From NCBI RefSeq assembly GCF_007970185.1, contig NZ_CP042431.1:4712001-4776000 (forward strand): 64,000 bases of DNA, read 5' to 3'. The position numbers were made by a program, and so were the translations under genes. The notes under the pieces were generated by a model. It saw only the letters and a program-made list of their open reading frames with translations, did no database searches and was not told the origin of the DNA. Shown here piece after piece: positions 43,401 to 52,237 of this stretch (within the stretch, counting starts at the first letter, position 1; every line of letters starts with the position of its first letter). This DNA is from Pseudobacter ginsenosidimutans. Lineage in GTDB: Bacteria; Bacteroidota; Bacteroidia; Chitinophagales; Chitinophagaceae.

Positions 43401-43951
43401 ACGGGAAAGTGTACAGAGGCAGCAATCAATTCCCACAGGAGGCTATTGATGACCGTTATATTGAAGTGGAGCAGGAAGTGAAATACCAGGGTGGCTTTGG
43501 CATCAACCTCAGATGGAAAAGCCTTATGTTGTCATCTTTCTTCGATTTCGAGAACAAACTGGGGCTGGATCCTTATCTGCTGATTGTTCCCGGAGGGAGA
43601 TTCAATTCCGTGGTACCGGACGCCATCAAAAACAACCATTGGAAAAAACCGGGAGATCAGGCTATCTATCCCAGGTATACCACCATGCCTTCCTTGCTGG
43701 GCCCCATCGAAAATTCCGATGCAGCCTGGGTGAACCGGTCGTTTGTACGAATGAATACGCTTTCCGTATCCTGGGAGTTGCCTGCCACCTGGCTCAACCG
43801 TATTAAAATGAAAGGAGCTTCACTGGCGGTTCAAACAGGAAACCTTTTCATCTTCTCGCCCTATAAGGATATCAACCCCGATATGCAAAAACTGAGTTCG
43901 GCCATCCCGCGTTCCAGAACTATTACCACCAGGTTGTCATTCAATTTCTAA
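40430..43951 (+). CDS. SusC/RagA TonB-linked outer-membrane transporter with STN signalling domain
   Basis: From ATG 40430 the product is 1173 aa. A second possible start, ATG 40553, follows AGGAG and opens MRLLAFYLLVASFAVSAKP. The longer form resembles the extended N-termini seen in Chitinophaga SusC proteins. Domains are STN (DQLFNVIEKQTGFMVVYNMDLL), a carboxypeptidase-like domain (GEPVAGASVTIKG), the plug (YVVDGIPWTTLNI, ATAIYGSRGANGVILITTKK) and a large barrel ending in STITTRLSFNF-type aromatic residues (ends SFNF). The STN domain marks it as a sensor as well as a transporter, reporting to the upstream FecR. SusD follows after 9 nt. Substrate not identifiable; neighbours are not sugar enzymes. 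Confidence 0.96.
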   Translation: MQKTAFTFHCCVLLQSIPGWGMKGKENSGRLLLLPVQTRRIMRLLAFYLLVASFAVSAKPVAQTITVSGKNFALDQLFNVIEKQTGFMVVYNMDLLENTKPVSVSVRQMPLKDFLKTVFKDQPLGFLVFDNTKTITLSRKQITAPVLKDILNLSPSMDISVRLIAAGTGEPVAGASVTIKGRRAGTISSSAGQFSLSNLSDTASILITSIGFNPVEVSIKRLAALETGTSYLLKTGSVRKVTASEYVITLSLADNILDEAVTTAYSRTSRKLAIGTIGTIKAEDIEKQPVFNALEVLAGKVPGVSVTPISGNRAAPVQVIIRGKNSINETTSTDPLYVVDGIPWTTLNISPYFGRFPTSLGAVQGGFTKTYGENPLLSINPRDIERIDVLKDANATAIYGSRGANGVILITTKKAQKGPASFNMSVSNGLSYVQKYNTLLNTPEYLAVRREALMNDGITPDIYNAPDVMKWDSTKYTDWQRWAAGTGSTTDINARLSGGSLQTNYFLSATYSTIKEPMNLDGKNQRGSFNSSLNHTSANRRFNMTIGNNMAITRVKAYAINDLQSLPPNAPDAYDEKGEFNFEPYRGQYMSEFPFGGLKKPSDSKTFSLASHINVSYELLKGLTLSARAGYNYSQNENGDYTPAAASDPLYPGNYSMAFFGKTLNKSWTVEPQLRYNTYLGRGNLSVQLITNMQSVTTRSETVTASLFPSDEMMKSYMYASLKDFQENYGEYKNVFAVATIRYDWDNKYSINLVGRRDGSSRFGPGKQFGSFGSAGFAWVASEEGWLKKLMPSWMNLVKFSASYGKTGSDNIGDYEYLSRWSNLLVLGGANGMLAYNNVNAFHVIRPLNQDFRWETNLKSDITASLGFLQNKLMLDMTWYSELSKDQLTNVDMPFMTGFGAALENRDAQVRNSGIEFNLSANLINSKDWGLSLSFNIGRNWNKLVDFPSLENSVYKGRLRVGSSTSTMYLLRYTGIDPMTGYYTFEDRNKDGKVYRGSNQFPQEAIDDRYIEVEQEVKYQGGFGINLRWKSLMLSSFFDFENKLGLDPYLLIVPGGRFNSVVPDAIKNNHWKKPGDQAIYPRYTTMPSLLGPIENSDAAWVNRSFVRMNTLSVSWELPATWLNRIKMKGASLAVQTGNLFIFSPYKDINPDMQKLSSAIPRSRTITTRLSFNF

Positions 43952-43960
43952 ATAAGAAGT

Positions 43961-45409
43961 ATGAGCATGAAACTTTTTTCAAAATCGATATATACCGTGG
44001 CTCTCTGCCTTTTTTTAACTGCGTGCAAAAAGCTGTTGGATATTGCACCTCCGATCAATTCCGTTACCACAGAGGAACTATTTGCCGATAACAAACAGGC
44101 GGAGTGGGCAATGGCGGGTATCTATTCCAAGATGATCAATGGTACTGATTATGTATTCATCGAAGAGGGAGCAAATGTCAATTTTGCGGCTGGTCTTTCC
44201 ACTATTCAGGGAGCCCTGTCAGCTGACGAAATGGTACCGGGAGTAAGCCGTGCCGGTACGCCGGAAACGAATGCGATGCAGAATAAACTCACCATTGCTT
44301 CAGGAGCCAGAACAGACGCTATCTGGATCAGTGCATATAGGATCATCTTCGATGCCAATGCACTGATCGAAGGCATCGAAGCATCAACCGCAATAGCGCT
44401 TACCGATAGCGTCAGAAAACAGTTGACAGGAGAAGCCCTTGCCATCCGTGCATTCACTTATTTCTACCTGGTAAACTTTTTTGGAGATGTGCCGTTGCTG
44501 ATCAATTCCGATTACCGGAAGAATGCAGTCCAGCCCCGGTCGGCTGTGGCAAAAGTGTATGAGCAGATCAAAACCGATCTTGTCAGAGCAAAGTCATTGC
44601 TGAACGATGATTACAAGCTGCACAATACGGAAAGAGTGCGGATCACTAAATGGTTCGCTGAAGCACTGCTGAGCAGGGTATACCTCTACACGGGAGAGTA
44701 CCAGCCAGCGATCATTAGTGCCACAGCTGTGATCGATCAGGCTTCCCTGTTCTCAATAGAACCTGATTTGAATAATGTGTTCACACCCGCAAGCAAAGAG
44801 TGTATCTTTCAATTGAAACCATCACAGGAACAAAAGGCTTTTGTACTAAACAACTCACATCCGGAGGCCTATTTGCTGCATCTCGTAACAGGCCTGATGC
44901 CAAACTATATCATCAGCCAGCCATTGCTCGATGCCTTCGAAATAAATGATCAGCGAAAAATAAAATGGACGGAAACGCTGAACCAGCAGCTCATTGCTGC
45001 CAAATACAAGCGTTCCGGACAACCGGAATACTATACCGTGATGCGCCTGGCAGAAATGTACCTTATCAGGGCAGAAGCCAGACTGCTGCTATCTCCTGCA
45101 AACAAGGCAGACGCCATCGACGACCTGAATGTATTGAGAAAAAGAGCCGATGTGGATGAGCTGGATGATCTGCTTACAATACCACAGGTCACCCAAGCCA
45201 TTGCCCATGAACGTCGGGTGGAATTATTTGCAGAATGGAGCCATCGCTGGTTCGACCTAAAAAGAACAGGTAAAGCCCACGATGTATTATCTGCCATTCC
45301 CTACAAGCAACCCTGGTGGGGCGACTATCAGTTTCTCTATCCCATTCCGGCCGGAGAAATAAGACTGAATGCGAACCTGTCGCAGAATCCTGAATACAAT
45401 TCAAGGTAA
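43961..45409 (+). CDS. RagB/SusD-family substrate-binding lipoprotein
   Basis: The 482-aa product has a lipoprotein signal (YTVALCLFLTACKKLLDI). It has the SusD helices and TPR-like core: LTGEALAIRAFTYFYLVNFFGDVPLLI, YEQIKTDLVRAKSLL, ARLLLSPANKADAIDDLNVLRKRA and ERRVELFAEWSHRWFDLKRTG. C-terminal residues YPIPAGEIRLNANLSQNPEY are typical. It acts as the lid of the SusC barrel on the outside of the cell. M1 and M3 are alternative starts 6 nt apart. Confidence 0.95.
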   Translation: MSMKLFSKSIYTVALCLFLTACKKLLDIAPPINSVTTEELFADNKQAEWAMAGIYSKMINGTDYVFIEEGANVNFAAGLSTIQGALSADEMVPGVSRAGTPETNAMQNKLTIASGARTDAIWISAYRIIFDANALIEGIEASTAIALTDSVRKQLTGEALAIRAFTYFYLVNFFGDVPLLINSDYRKNAVQPRSAVAKVYEQIKTDLVRAKSLLNDDYKLHNTERVRITKWFAEALLSRVYLYTGEYQPAIISATAVIDQASLFSIEPDLNNVFTPASKECIFQLKPSQEQKAFVLNNSHPEAYLLHLVTGLMPNYIISQPLLDAFEINDQRKIKWTETLNQQLIAAKYKRSGQPEYYTVMRLAEMYLIRAEARLLLSPANKADAIDDLNVLRKRADVDELDDLLTIPQVTQAIAHERRVELFAEWSHRWFDLKRTGKAHDVLSAIPYKQPWWGDYQFLYPIPAGEIRLNANLSQNPEYNSR

Positions 45410-45453
45410 CCGGCTGTACTGCAGTTATCTGATTATTCATGCTAAAAAAGTAA

Positions 45454-46263
45454 ATGATGCTTTCTACATATTTCAATGCTGACCGGATCAGCAGCTTCCG
45501 GAGCCGGATACTTATTGCCCTTCCTGTAATGCTGTCAATAATGGTGGGCAGTTGTAAAAAAACAACCCTCAATACTGGCAATCCTGCCACCCTGCAGGTT
45601 TTCAACGCCCTTGATGAGGAGGTGGCATTGCGTGCGAATCTATCCGGCAATCATCCCATCCAGTACAGCACTGCGCAATTGATGTACAACAAATTTTATT
45701 TGCCGAACAATAATGTCTTCTATATTCAATCTTTTCCACAGCCATTCAGTGTCTATTCCGAAACTGATACACTGCCTAAAGACAATCCGGTACTGGATAT
45801 CGATCTCGATCTGGAAAAAGGGAAAGTATACTCTCTCTTTTTGCATGGAAACAAAACGAATGCAGCCTACACGCTGATCAGCGACCAGCTTCCCACACCT
45901 GTTGCAGGAGACAGCGTCACGTTTATACGCTTCGCCAACTTCAGCACCGGCCAGGTGATGAGCGCCAACCTGAAGGGAGAACCCTATGGATCGCTCATTC
46001 AAAACCTGGCATTTAAATCTGTTTCAGCATTTATTCCGGTGAAAGCCGACATGTCTGTTACAGACCATGAAATTGAGATCAGAGACCAGACAAGCGGCAC
46101 CCTCATTGCCACATACATCACTTATGGACTGAACCGGAATAGTCCATACTGGTCTTCACCCAGTATGTGGTTGTACAAAATCAATACACTGGTGCTTACC
46201 GGAAAACCGGGAGGGAGTGGAAGCGACATGCAAATGATCTACCAGATGCCGCATTGGTGGTAA
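45454..46263 (+). CDS. Outer-membrane lipoprotein (DUF4397-like), part of the SusCD operon
   Basis: The 269-aa product has a lipobox (LPVMLSIMVGSC). The mature part is beta-rich with two similar segments. The first is LQVFNALDEEVALRANLSG, and the second is VTFIRFANFSTGQVMSANLKGEPYGSLIQ. This resembles the DUF4397 pattern of 'RVVNASP..VDVYVDG' repeats. It lies 44 nt after susD and 38 nt before the ABC ATPase gene with no promoter or terminator on either side. It is therefore probably an accessory surface protein linking the uptake and ABC parts of the operon. The family assignment is tentative. Confidence 0.7.
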   Translation: MMLSTYFNADRISSFRSRILIALPVMLSIMVGSCKKTTLNTGNPATLQVFNALDEEVALRANLSGNHPIQYSTAQLMYNKFYLPNNNVFYIQSFPQPFSVYSETDTLPKDNPVLDIDLDLEKGKVYSLFLHGNKTNAAYTLISDQLPTPVAGDSVTFIRFANFSTGQVMSANLKGEPYGSLIQNLAFKSVSAFIPVKADMSVTDHEIEIRDQTSGTLIATYITYGLNRNSPYWSSPSMWLYKINTLVLTGKPGGSGSDMQMIYQMPHWW

Positions 46264-46301
46264 CAAGCAGCAACATCGGATAAAAATTATATCAACACTA
46301 T

Positions 46302-47219
46302 ATGAGTACGGTATTAAAAGTGGAGAATCTCTCCCACAGATATTCCAGTGCCTGGGCTATCCGTGATATCAGTTTCGAAATCAGCAAACCGGGTGTGATA
46401 GGATTGCTCGGCTCCAATGGAGCCGGCAAATCCACCACCATGAATATCATTTGTGGTGTATTGAATCAAACGGAAGGGGAAGTGTATATCAACGGGATCA
46501 ATAAAAGGGAGCAACCCAGACTGGCGAAAAAGCAGATCGGTTTCCTGCCACAGACAGCTCCCTTGTACAGCGACTTTACAGTTCAGGAATACCTTACCTA
46601 TACTGCTGATCTCAGATTCATCGAATCATCAATGGTAAAAAAATCAGTGAGTGAAGCAATGGAAAGAACAGGCATCAGTCATTTCAGTTCGAGACTGATC
46701 AAAAACCTGTCGGGAGGGTATAAGCAGCGCGTGGGCATTGCACAGGCCATCATTCATAAGCCTCGCATGGTGGTACTGGATGAACCCACCAATGGGCTTG
46801 ATCCGAACCAGATCATCGAAGCGCGGAAACTGATCAAAGAAATTGCGCAGGAACACACGGTGTTGCTGAGCTCTCATGTGCTGTCTGAGATCAACCTGCT
46901 TTGCAGGGATATCATCATGATCGAAGGAGGCAGGATAGTGTTTTCGGATTCGATGGAATCTTTCAATAACTATATACAGCCTGCTTCGGTGCTGGCAAAG
47001 ATGAACCGGCCACCTGCGGAAACTGAATTGCTGAAGATTGCCGGTGTTACTAAAGTGCAGTTCCTCTCAGAGCAGCATTGCAGGATCTGGTTCAGTGGCA
47101 ATACGGCTATTACCCAAAACATTATTACTGCCAGTGTGCAGCATCACTGGGAACTACAGGAAATCAATCTGGAGAGATCCATACTCGATGATGTGTTCAA
47201 ACAATTATCCCAATCCTAA
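46302..47219 (+). CDS. ABC transporter ATPase (GldA/CcmA-like)
   Basis: The 305-aa protein has Walker A GSNGAGKSTT (residues 37-46), a Q-loop in GFLPQTAPLYSDFTVQEYL, the signature LSGGYKQRVGIAQAI, Walker B VVLDEPTNGLDP and an H-loop in LLSSHVLSEI. The C-terminal extension of about 85 residues is like the GldA/NatA group that drives ABC-2 permeases. It is the only ABC ATPase in the operon, yet two permease genes are present. I infer that an ATPase dimer powers a heterodimer of the two GldF-GldG fusions. GldA proper belongs to the Flavobacterium gliding set, but that set is not shown here. Confidence 0.92.
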   Translation: MSTVLKVENLSHRYSSAWAIRDISFEISKPGVIGLLGSNGAGKSTTMNIICGVLNQTEGEVYINGINKREQPRLAKKQIGFLPQTAPLYSDFTVQEYLTYTADLRFIESSMVKKSVSEAMERTGISHFSSRLIKNLSGGYKQRVGIAQAIIHKPRMVVLDEPTNGLDPNQIIEARKLIKEIAQEHTVLLSSHVLSEINLLCRDIIMIEGGRIVFSDSMESFNNYIQPASVLAKMNRPPAETELLKIAGVTKVQFLSEQHCRIWFSGNTAITQNIITASVQHHWELQEINLERSILDDVFKQLSQS

Positions 47220-47234
47220 TGCTTTTTGTAGTGT

Positions 47235-49547
47235 ATGAAAATCATATTTAAAATAGCGAGGGCAGAGCTCAGGTATTTGTTCTTTTCACCCATTGCATGG
47301 TTTGTGATCATCATTTTCTATGCAACAGGATTGGGCATTTATTTTTACGCACTGGAGCAAACGAGCAATTACCAGGAAGTGTTGAAAGACCTGCAACCTG
47401 ATTGGGCTGGTTTTAGCTCTGGCATCGGCAAATTATTGCTGGATGGTGTGATCGGTAAGCTATCAAACTATATGTACCTGTTCATCCCATTACTCACCAT
47501 GGGAGTGATCAACCGGGAAGTGAGCAACGGAACCATTAGTTTGCTGTATTCGTCCCCGGTGCGTACCAGGGAAATTGTATTGGGCAAATTGCTGGGGCTG
47601 ATGCTATTCAATCTGATGCTGATATTCGTGTTGGTACTGGTGCTGCTGGCGGTTTGTATACATGTTCAATTGGCTGAATACTACTGGTACCTGTCGATTT
47701 TGCTGGGCATGTTCCTGCTCATTAATACCTTTACTGCAATAGGATTATTTATTTCCTGCCTCACCAATTATCAGATCGTGGCGGCTGTGATCACCTTCAC
47801 GGTGTTCTTCATACTGTCTTATATTTCTTCGTTCTGGCAACAATACGACCTTATCAGGGATATTACCTTTTATCTCTCTTTGTCGGGCAAAGCCAGCGCC
47901 ATGATTGACGGGCAGATCAGCAGCCGCGATATTATCTATTTTATTTCGATCATCGTTCTGTTCACTGGCTTCGCCATCATCAGGCTGAAAAGTCTGACTG
48001 AATCCAGGCCATGGACAGTAGCTGCATCAAGGTACACTGTGCTTACCCTGCTGGTGATTGTGGTAGGATACTGTAGTTCAAGACCCGGTTATATTGCTTA
48101 TGCCGATGTAACTAAAAATAAACTCAATACCATTCATCCGGCAACACAGGAAGTGCTGCAGCAACTCGATGGCGCTCCGCTGACTGTAACCCTCTTCACC
48201 AATCTGCTGGATGATAATGCAGCGATGGGGTTACCCCAGGCAAGAAACAGTTATCTCTGGGGATTGTGGGAACCTTTTACCAGGTTTTATCCCAATATTC
48301 AATTTAGGTACGAATACTATTACGATATCAGGGATGGAGACAGTGCGTATTACAAAAAATACCCGGGCAAGAACCTGGATGATATCATGGTGATCGAAGC
48401 CGGAATACTGGGCATCCGTCCTTCTTTGTTTAAAAAAGGGGAAGAGATGCGAAAGACACAGGATCTGTCAGCCGAGGGTATGAAACTGGTGATGCAACTT
48501 GAATACAAGGGGAAGAAAGAATTCTTACGAACCTATGGTTCCAGCTGGCCCGCACAGGAAAATATCTCAGCCACTATCAGCCGGCTGACACGTAAAAAGG
48601 AGCCTCGTATCAGTTTTCTCACCGGACACTATGAAAGGAATCCCTTCAGCTATGCACCCAGAAATTTCGGAGCTGGCACCACTTACAAAAGGAACAGTCG
48701 CTCACTGCTGAACAATGGCGTGGATACCGATACCATTTCACTGTCAAATGCCGACATACCTACAGGGATAGACGCACTTATCATTGCCGATCCCAGGTCT
48801 GCTTATTCAAAGGATGAGCAGCAGAAGGTCATCAACTGGCTGAACAGGGGCGGGAATGCGATCATTTTCACAGAGCCAGGTAAACAGGAAATACTTCAAC
48901 CCATATTGAACAGCATCGGTGTACAGGCAGACAACGGAATCATTGTTCGTCCTAACGACCATGAAGTACCCCATTTGTTTGTCAATGGACTCACCAATGC
49001 CGGCAATCATCTTGCTAAGGAACCTGCGATGGAACTGTTTCAAAAATATGGATTGGGAGGAATAGTGGTGGCCTATGAAGGTGCGCTGAATCTCAGTGTC
49101 ATCGACAGCAGTGCTTTCAAAGCCGAGCCGGTCATTTTTCATACAGGTGATGATAAAACATGGATTGAAACTGGGGAACTGGTGGTTGATTCTGCCGCGC
49201 CCGTTTTTTCTCCTGCAGCCGGTGATGTGCAAAAAGAGGCTTATATCATTGCTTTGAAACTAACCCGGAAAATCGGTAACAAAGAGCAGCGCATCATTGT
49301 GGCTGGGGATGCTGATTTCATGACCATTGACCGTTTCAATATTTCAAGATTCATTGAACTCGGATTGTACAGTTGGGTGCTGAATAACGAGTACCCGATC
49401 TATGCAAACTATCCACTGCCGCAGGACAGGTACCTGGAAGTAAAGCAGGCAACAGTAAAAAAAATGAACTGGCTGATCGTATACGGAGGCACAGGCATAC
49501 TGTTGCTCACAGGCATCATCATACTGGTGCGCAGGAAAAGAAAATAA
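47235..49547 (+). CDS. Fused GldF-GldG ABC-2 permease / auxiliary protein, copy 1
   Basis: The 770-aa product joins two functions. Residues 1-245 form an ABC-2 permease with six hydrophobic helices (FIPLLTMGVINREVSNGTISLLYSSPVRTREIVLGK is the GldF-type core loop). Residues about 270-735 are a GldG / ABC_transp_aux domain: ATQEVLQQLDGAPLTVTLFTN, EPRISFLTGHYERNPF, and RIIVAGDADFM near the end. A final TM (LIVYGGTGILLLTGIIILV) and a basic tail follow. The auxiliary domain faces the periplasm. It lies 15 nt after the ATPase gene and is clearly paralogous to 52238-54547, with the same layout and many identical motifs. Confidence 0.9.
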   Translation: MKIIFKIARAELRYLFFSPIAWFVIIIFYATGLGIYFYALEQTSNYQEVLKDLQPDWAGFSSGIGKLLLDGVIGKLSNYMYLFIPLLTMGVINREVSNGTISLLYSSPVRTREIVLGKLLGLMLFNLMLIFVLVLVLLAVCIHVQLAEYYWYLSILLGMFLLINTFTAIGLFISCLTNYQIVAAVITFTVFFILSYISSFWQQYDLIRDITFYLSLSGKASAMIDGQISSRDIIYFISIIVLFTGFAIIRLKSLTESRPWTVAASRYTVLTLLVIVVGYCSSRPGYIAYADVTKNKLNTIHPATQEVLQQLDGAPLTVTLFTNLLDDNAAMGLPQARNSYLWGLWEPFTRFYPNIQFRYEYYYDIRDGDSAYYKKYPGKNLDDIMVIEAGILGIRPSLFKKGEEMRKTQDLSAEGMKLVMQLEYKGKKEFLRTYGSSWPAQENISATISRLTRKKEPRISFLTGHYERNPFSYAPRNFGAGTTYKRNSRSLLNNGVDTDTISLSNADIPTGIDALIIADPRSAYSKDEQQKVINWLNRGGNAIIFTEPGKQEILQPILNSIGVQADNGIIVRPNDHEVPHLFVNGLTNAGNHLAKEPAMELFQKYGLGGIVVAYEGALNLSVIDSSAFKAEPVIFHTGDDKTWIETGELVVDSAAPVFSPAAGDVQKEAYIIALKLTRKIGNKEQRIIVAGDADFMTIDRFNISRFIELGLYSWVLNNEYPIYANYPLPQDRYLEVKQATVKKMNWLIVYGGTGILLLTGIIILVRRKRK

Positions 49548-49574
49548 TAATTGTGGAACTAAAGATAATGGAAG

Positions 49575-50276
49575 ATGTATCTCCAGACCGATGAACAAAC
49601 GATCGATGACCTCAGGCTCTTTGCCAAAAGAGAAGAAAGCGGCATCTACGAAATCTATAACAATACATCCACCCGCGGAGGAGAATTGCTGCTGGAAAAG
49701 ATGTTCAGGAATCCTTTGTCTGATTTGCAGGCGATCAGGCAAAGAGCCGGTATCATTTCATCTTTTGCGATACAGAACGCGGTATTTCCGGTAAACCCGG
49801 CCCTGCTCGACAGTGTTGAGAAATACATAACACAGGAAGAGAAAGCGGGTAACCATCAGCAACCTGTAATGGGTGAAAAGGAGGTTGCCAACGGTGTTAC
49901 TGCTTTCATCGAACTGTTCCATCTATTGCATGCGTTTTTGGAAAAGGGGCCGGTAAGGAAAGTGGCGGCGCTGGATCAACAGCGGCAGGAAATGATGGAG
50001 ATACTGCAACATCCTTCCCTGGAGCCGGTTGCCAAAGAAAGACCAAAGAACAGATTGTCATTTGGTGCAGTGACTGCTTTCGATATCCTGATCCGGGTGA
50101 AAGAGAGAGGGAAAGTAATTGCTATGTTGAATTTTATTTATCTCATCGATGTATACATTTCGGTGGCTGCGATTTCCAGGAAGAGAAATTTTATTTTCCC
50201 AGTTGCACATGAGAAAGGGAGCAGCATTTTAAATCTGAGCGGTGTTTATCATCCCGAACTGAAGGAACAGTGGTGA
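49575..50276 (+). CDS. MutS-type ATPase, copy 1, N-terminal part (upstream of a frameshift)
   Basis: The 233 residues correspond to the lever/clamp-like core of the paralogue at 50903-52225. It opens with the same scheme (TDEQTIDDLRLFAKREESGIYEIYNNTSTRGGELLLEKMF), and TRGGE is also in the paralogue. It then runs through YLIDVYISVAAISRKRNFIFPVA. It lacks the N-terminal mismatch-recognition domain of MutS. Translation stops at TGA 50274-50276 just where the paralogue continues into the ATPase domain. The ATPase half lies in another frame from 50270, so one base appears missing near 50265-50270. Confidence 0.75.
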   Translation: MYLQTDEQTIDDLRLFAKREESGIYEIYNNTSTRGGELLLEKMFRNPLSDLQAIRQRAGIISSFAIQNAVFPVNPALLDSVEKYITQEEKAGNHQQPVMGEKEVANGVTAFIELFHLLHAFLEKGPVRKVAALDQQRQEMMEILQHPSLEPVAKERPKNRLSFGAVTAFDILIRVKERGKVIAMLNFIYLIDVYISVAAISRKRNFIFPVAHEKGSSILNLSGVYHPELKEQW

Positions 50277-50866
50277 ATGATCTCCGGATGCATGAAGGCA
50301 AGTCGGTAATATTTCTCACCGGGGCAAATATGGCGGGCAAATCTACCTTTCTCAGGGCTTTCAGTATTGCTGTATACATAGCCCATATGGGTTTTCCGGT
50401 TGCTGCCGGGGCCATGGAGTTTTCCATACTCGATGGTTTCTATACCACCATCAATCTGCCGGATAATTTAGGCATTGGCGCCAGCCATTTTTATGCGGAA
50501 GTGTTACGGGTAAAAAAAGTAGCAACTGAATTAAGTACGGGCAAATCTTTGTTCGTGGTATTTGATGAATTGTTCAGAGGTACGAATGTAAAAGATGCGC
50601 ATGAAGGTACGGTGGCAGTGACACAGGCATTTGCAGACAGGAAGAACAGTTTGTTCCTGATCTCGTCTCATATTGTTGAAGCAGGAGAGGAGTTGAGCCG
50701 GAAAGCAAATATAGGTTTTCACTACCTGCCAACACGCATGAATGGCGTGCAGCCTGAATATACCTACAAGCTGGAATCTGGCATCACCGACGACCGGCAT
50801 GGTATGATCATTATCCGCAATGAAGGTATCCTTGAAACACTCGCCAACGGAAAAAAGAAAGGATGA
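50270..50866 (+). CDS. MutS-type ATPase, copy 1, C-terminal ATPase part (after the frameshift)
   Basis: The 198 residues are a complete MutS domain V. Walker A is FLTGANMAGKSTFLRA, the N2-type loop is FYTTINLPDNLGIGASHFYAEVLRV, Walker B is SLFVVFDELFRGTNVKDAHEGT, and the His switch is FLISSHIVEAG. It could start at GTG 50270, which overlaps the TGA of the N-terminal part, so a separate subunit by reinitiation is conceivable. However, the continuous match to the paralogue on both sides (HPELKE/VVNDLRMHEGK in place of HPCIQNAVGNDIEM) favours a one-base deletion in a single 430-aa gene. Confidence 0.78.
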   Translation: MVNDLRMHEGKSVIFLTGANMAGKSTFLRAFSIAVYIAHMGFPVAAGAMEFSILDGFYTTINLPDNLGIGASHFYAEVLRVKKVATELSTGKSLFVVFDELFRGTNVKDAHEGTVAVTQAFADRKNSLFLISSHIVEAGEELSRKANIGFHYLPTRMNGVQPEYTYKLESGITDDRHGMIIIRNEGILETLANGKKKG

Positions 50867-50902
50867 TTAGTCTCATTCAGTCAAAATCTTCAATTACTAT
50901 TT

Positions 50903-52225
50903 ATGCGTTTTCATATAGACAAGCAGTCGCTGGATGAATTGAATCTCCTGGGAAGGTTCAGGCAGGGCTCTGTGTATTTTCTTTTCAACCAGGTGAAGAC
51001 CCGCGGGGGAGAACAGTTGCTCGACAAGTATTTCAAATCAGTGCTGACCGATGAGCAGGCCATTAATCAACGTACTGCCATCTTCCGTTTTTTCGAACAG
51101 GCAGCCATTCGCTTCCCCTTCGATGCAGCGCAGCTGGTGCAGATGCAGGAGTACATCGATGCAGGTGGCAGCAGTAGTCGCTGGTATGCACTCGCCAATG
51201 TGATGATCAAAAGAACATTGTCATCCCTTACGCGCGACGAACGATACAAATCGATGATTCAGGGGCTGCAGGCAACTATTGTAACGCTGAAAAAATGCCT
51301 CACGACCGTGGAGTTGTTATGTCAGCTGGAAGGACCGTACAAACAACGTGTGACGGAGATCCGTTCCATTTTACAGCAGGAAGAGCTGGCCGCTCTCATC
51401 GACACAGATATTTATGCGGGTATCAAACTGAGCACGGTAGCCGGGTATGACTACCTGTTAAAAACCAAACTCAACAACGAATTACGGCAATTACTTGATT
51501 TCATTGCTGAGCTGGATGTGTATATCACCGTGGCCCAAATTGCAGCAACGAATCATTTCAATTATGCAGTGGCCCTTCCGAAACAAGCCAATGTTTTGCG
51601 GGCTGCCAATCTGAAGCATCCCTGCATTCAAAACGCTGTAGGGAATGATATAGAAATGCCGCCGCAAAGCAATGTGGTTTTTCTTACAGGGGCAAACATG
51701 GCAGGGAAATCTACCTGGATGAAATCGATCGGTATCAGTATGTACCTGGCTCATATCGGATTTCCTGTAGCAGCGGATTCGATGGAATTCTCCTTGCGGG
51801 AAGGAATATTTTCCAGTATTAATGTGGCCGACAATATCGGGTTGGGCTACAGCCATTTTTATGCGGAAGTAGTCCGGGTAAAAACGGCAGCTGATGCCAC
51901 CTGCACTGGCAGTCACTTGTTACTCATGTTCGATGAACTGTTCAAAGGCACCAATGTGAAAGATGCTTATGATGGTACACTAGCCGTAACCCGCGCATTT
52001 GCTGAATATGAGAATTGTCTCTTCATCGTTTCCACCCATATCATCGAAGTGGGGGAAGCCCTCCATGACAAAGAAAATATTCAGTTCCGGTATATGCCTA
52101 CCGTATTGGAAGGGAATATACCCCGCTATACGTACCAGTTGAAGCAGGGCATCACTGAAGACAGGCAGGGGATGATGATCATTAAGAACGAAGGAATCCT
52201 CGAACTAATTTCTACTCAATCCTAA
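50903..52225 (+). CDS. MutS-type ATPase, copy 2 (domains III-V only)
   Basis: This intact 440-aa protein has a MutS core/lever part (TRGGEQLLDKYFKSVLTDEQAINQR at about 30-55, with helical segments to about 230). It also has a full ATPase: Walker A GANMAGKST from residue 263, loop FSSINVADNIGLGYSHFYAE, Walker B LLLMFDELFKGTNVKDAYDG and switch FIVSTHIIEVGEAL. There is no mismatch-recognition domain, endonuclease (Smr) domain or membrane helix. This kind of short MutS homologue is not the mismatch-repair MutS. Lying in an ABC-transporter operon beside a paralogue, it probably forms a heterodimer with copy 1. Function unknown. Confidence 0.9.
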   Translation: MRFHIDKQSLDELNLLGRFRQGSVYFLFNQVKTRGGEQLLDKYFKSVLTDEQAINQRTAIFRFFEQAAIRFPFDAAQLVQMQEYIDAGGSSSRWYALANVMIKRTLSSLTRDERYKSMIQGLQATIVTLKKCLTTVELLCQLEGPYKQRVTEIRSILQQEELAALIDTDIYAGIKLSTVAGYDYLLKTKLNNELRQLLDFIAELDVYITVAQIAATNHFNYAVALPKQANVLRAANLKHPCIQNAVGNDIEMPPQSNVVFLTGANMAGKSTWMKSIGISMYLAHIGFPVAADSMEFSLREGIFSSINVADNIGLGYSHFYAEVVRVKTAADATCTGSHLLLMFDELFKGTNVKDAYDGTLAVTRAFAEYENCLFIVSTHIIEVGEALHDKENIQFRYMPTVLEGNIPRYTYQLKQGITEDRQGMMIIKNEGILELISTQS

Positions 52226-52237
52226 CGAAACAAAACC

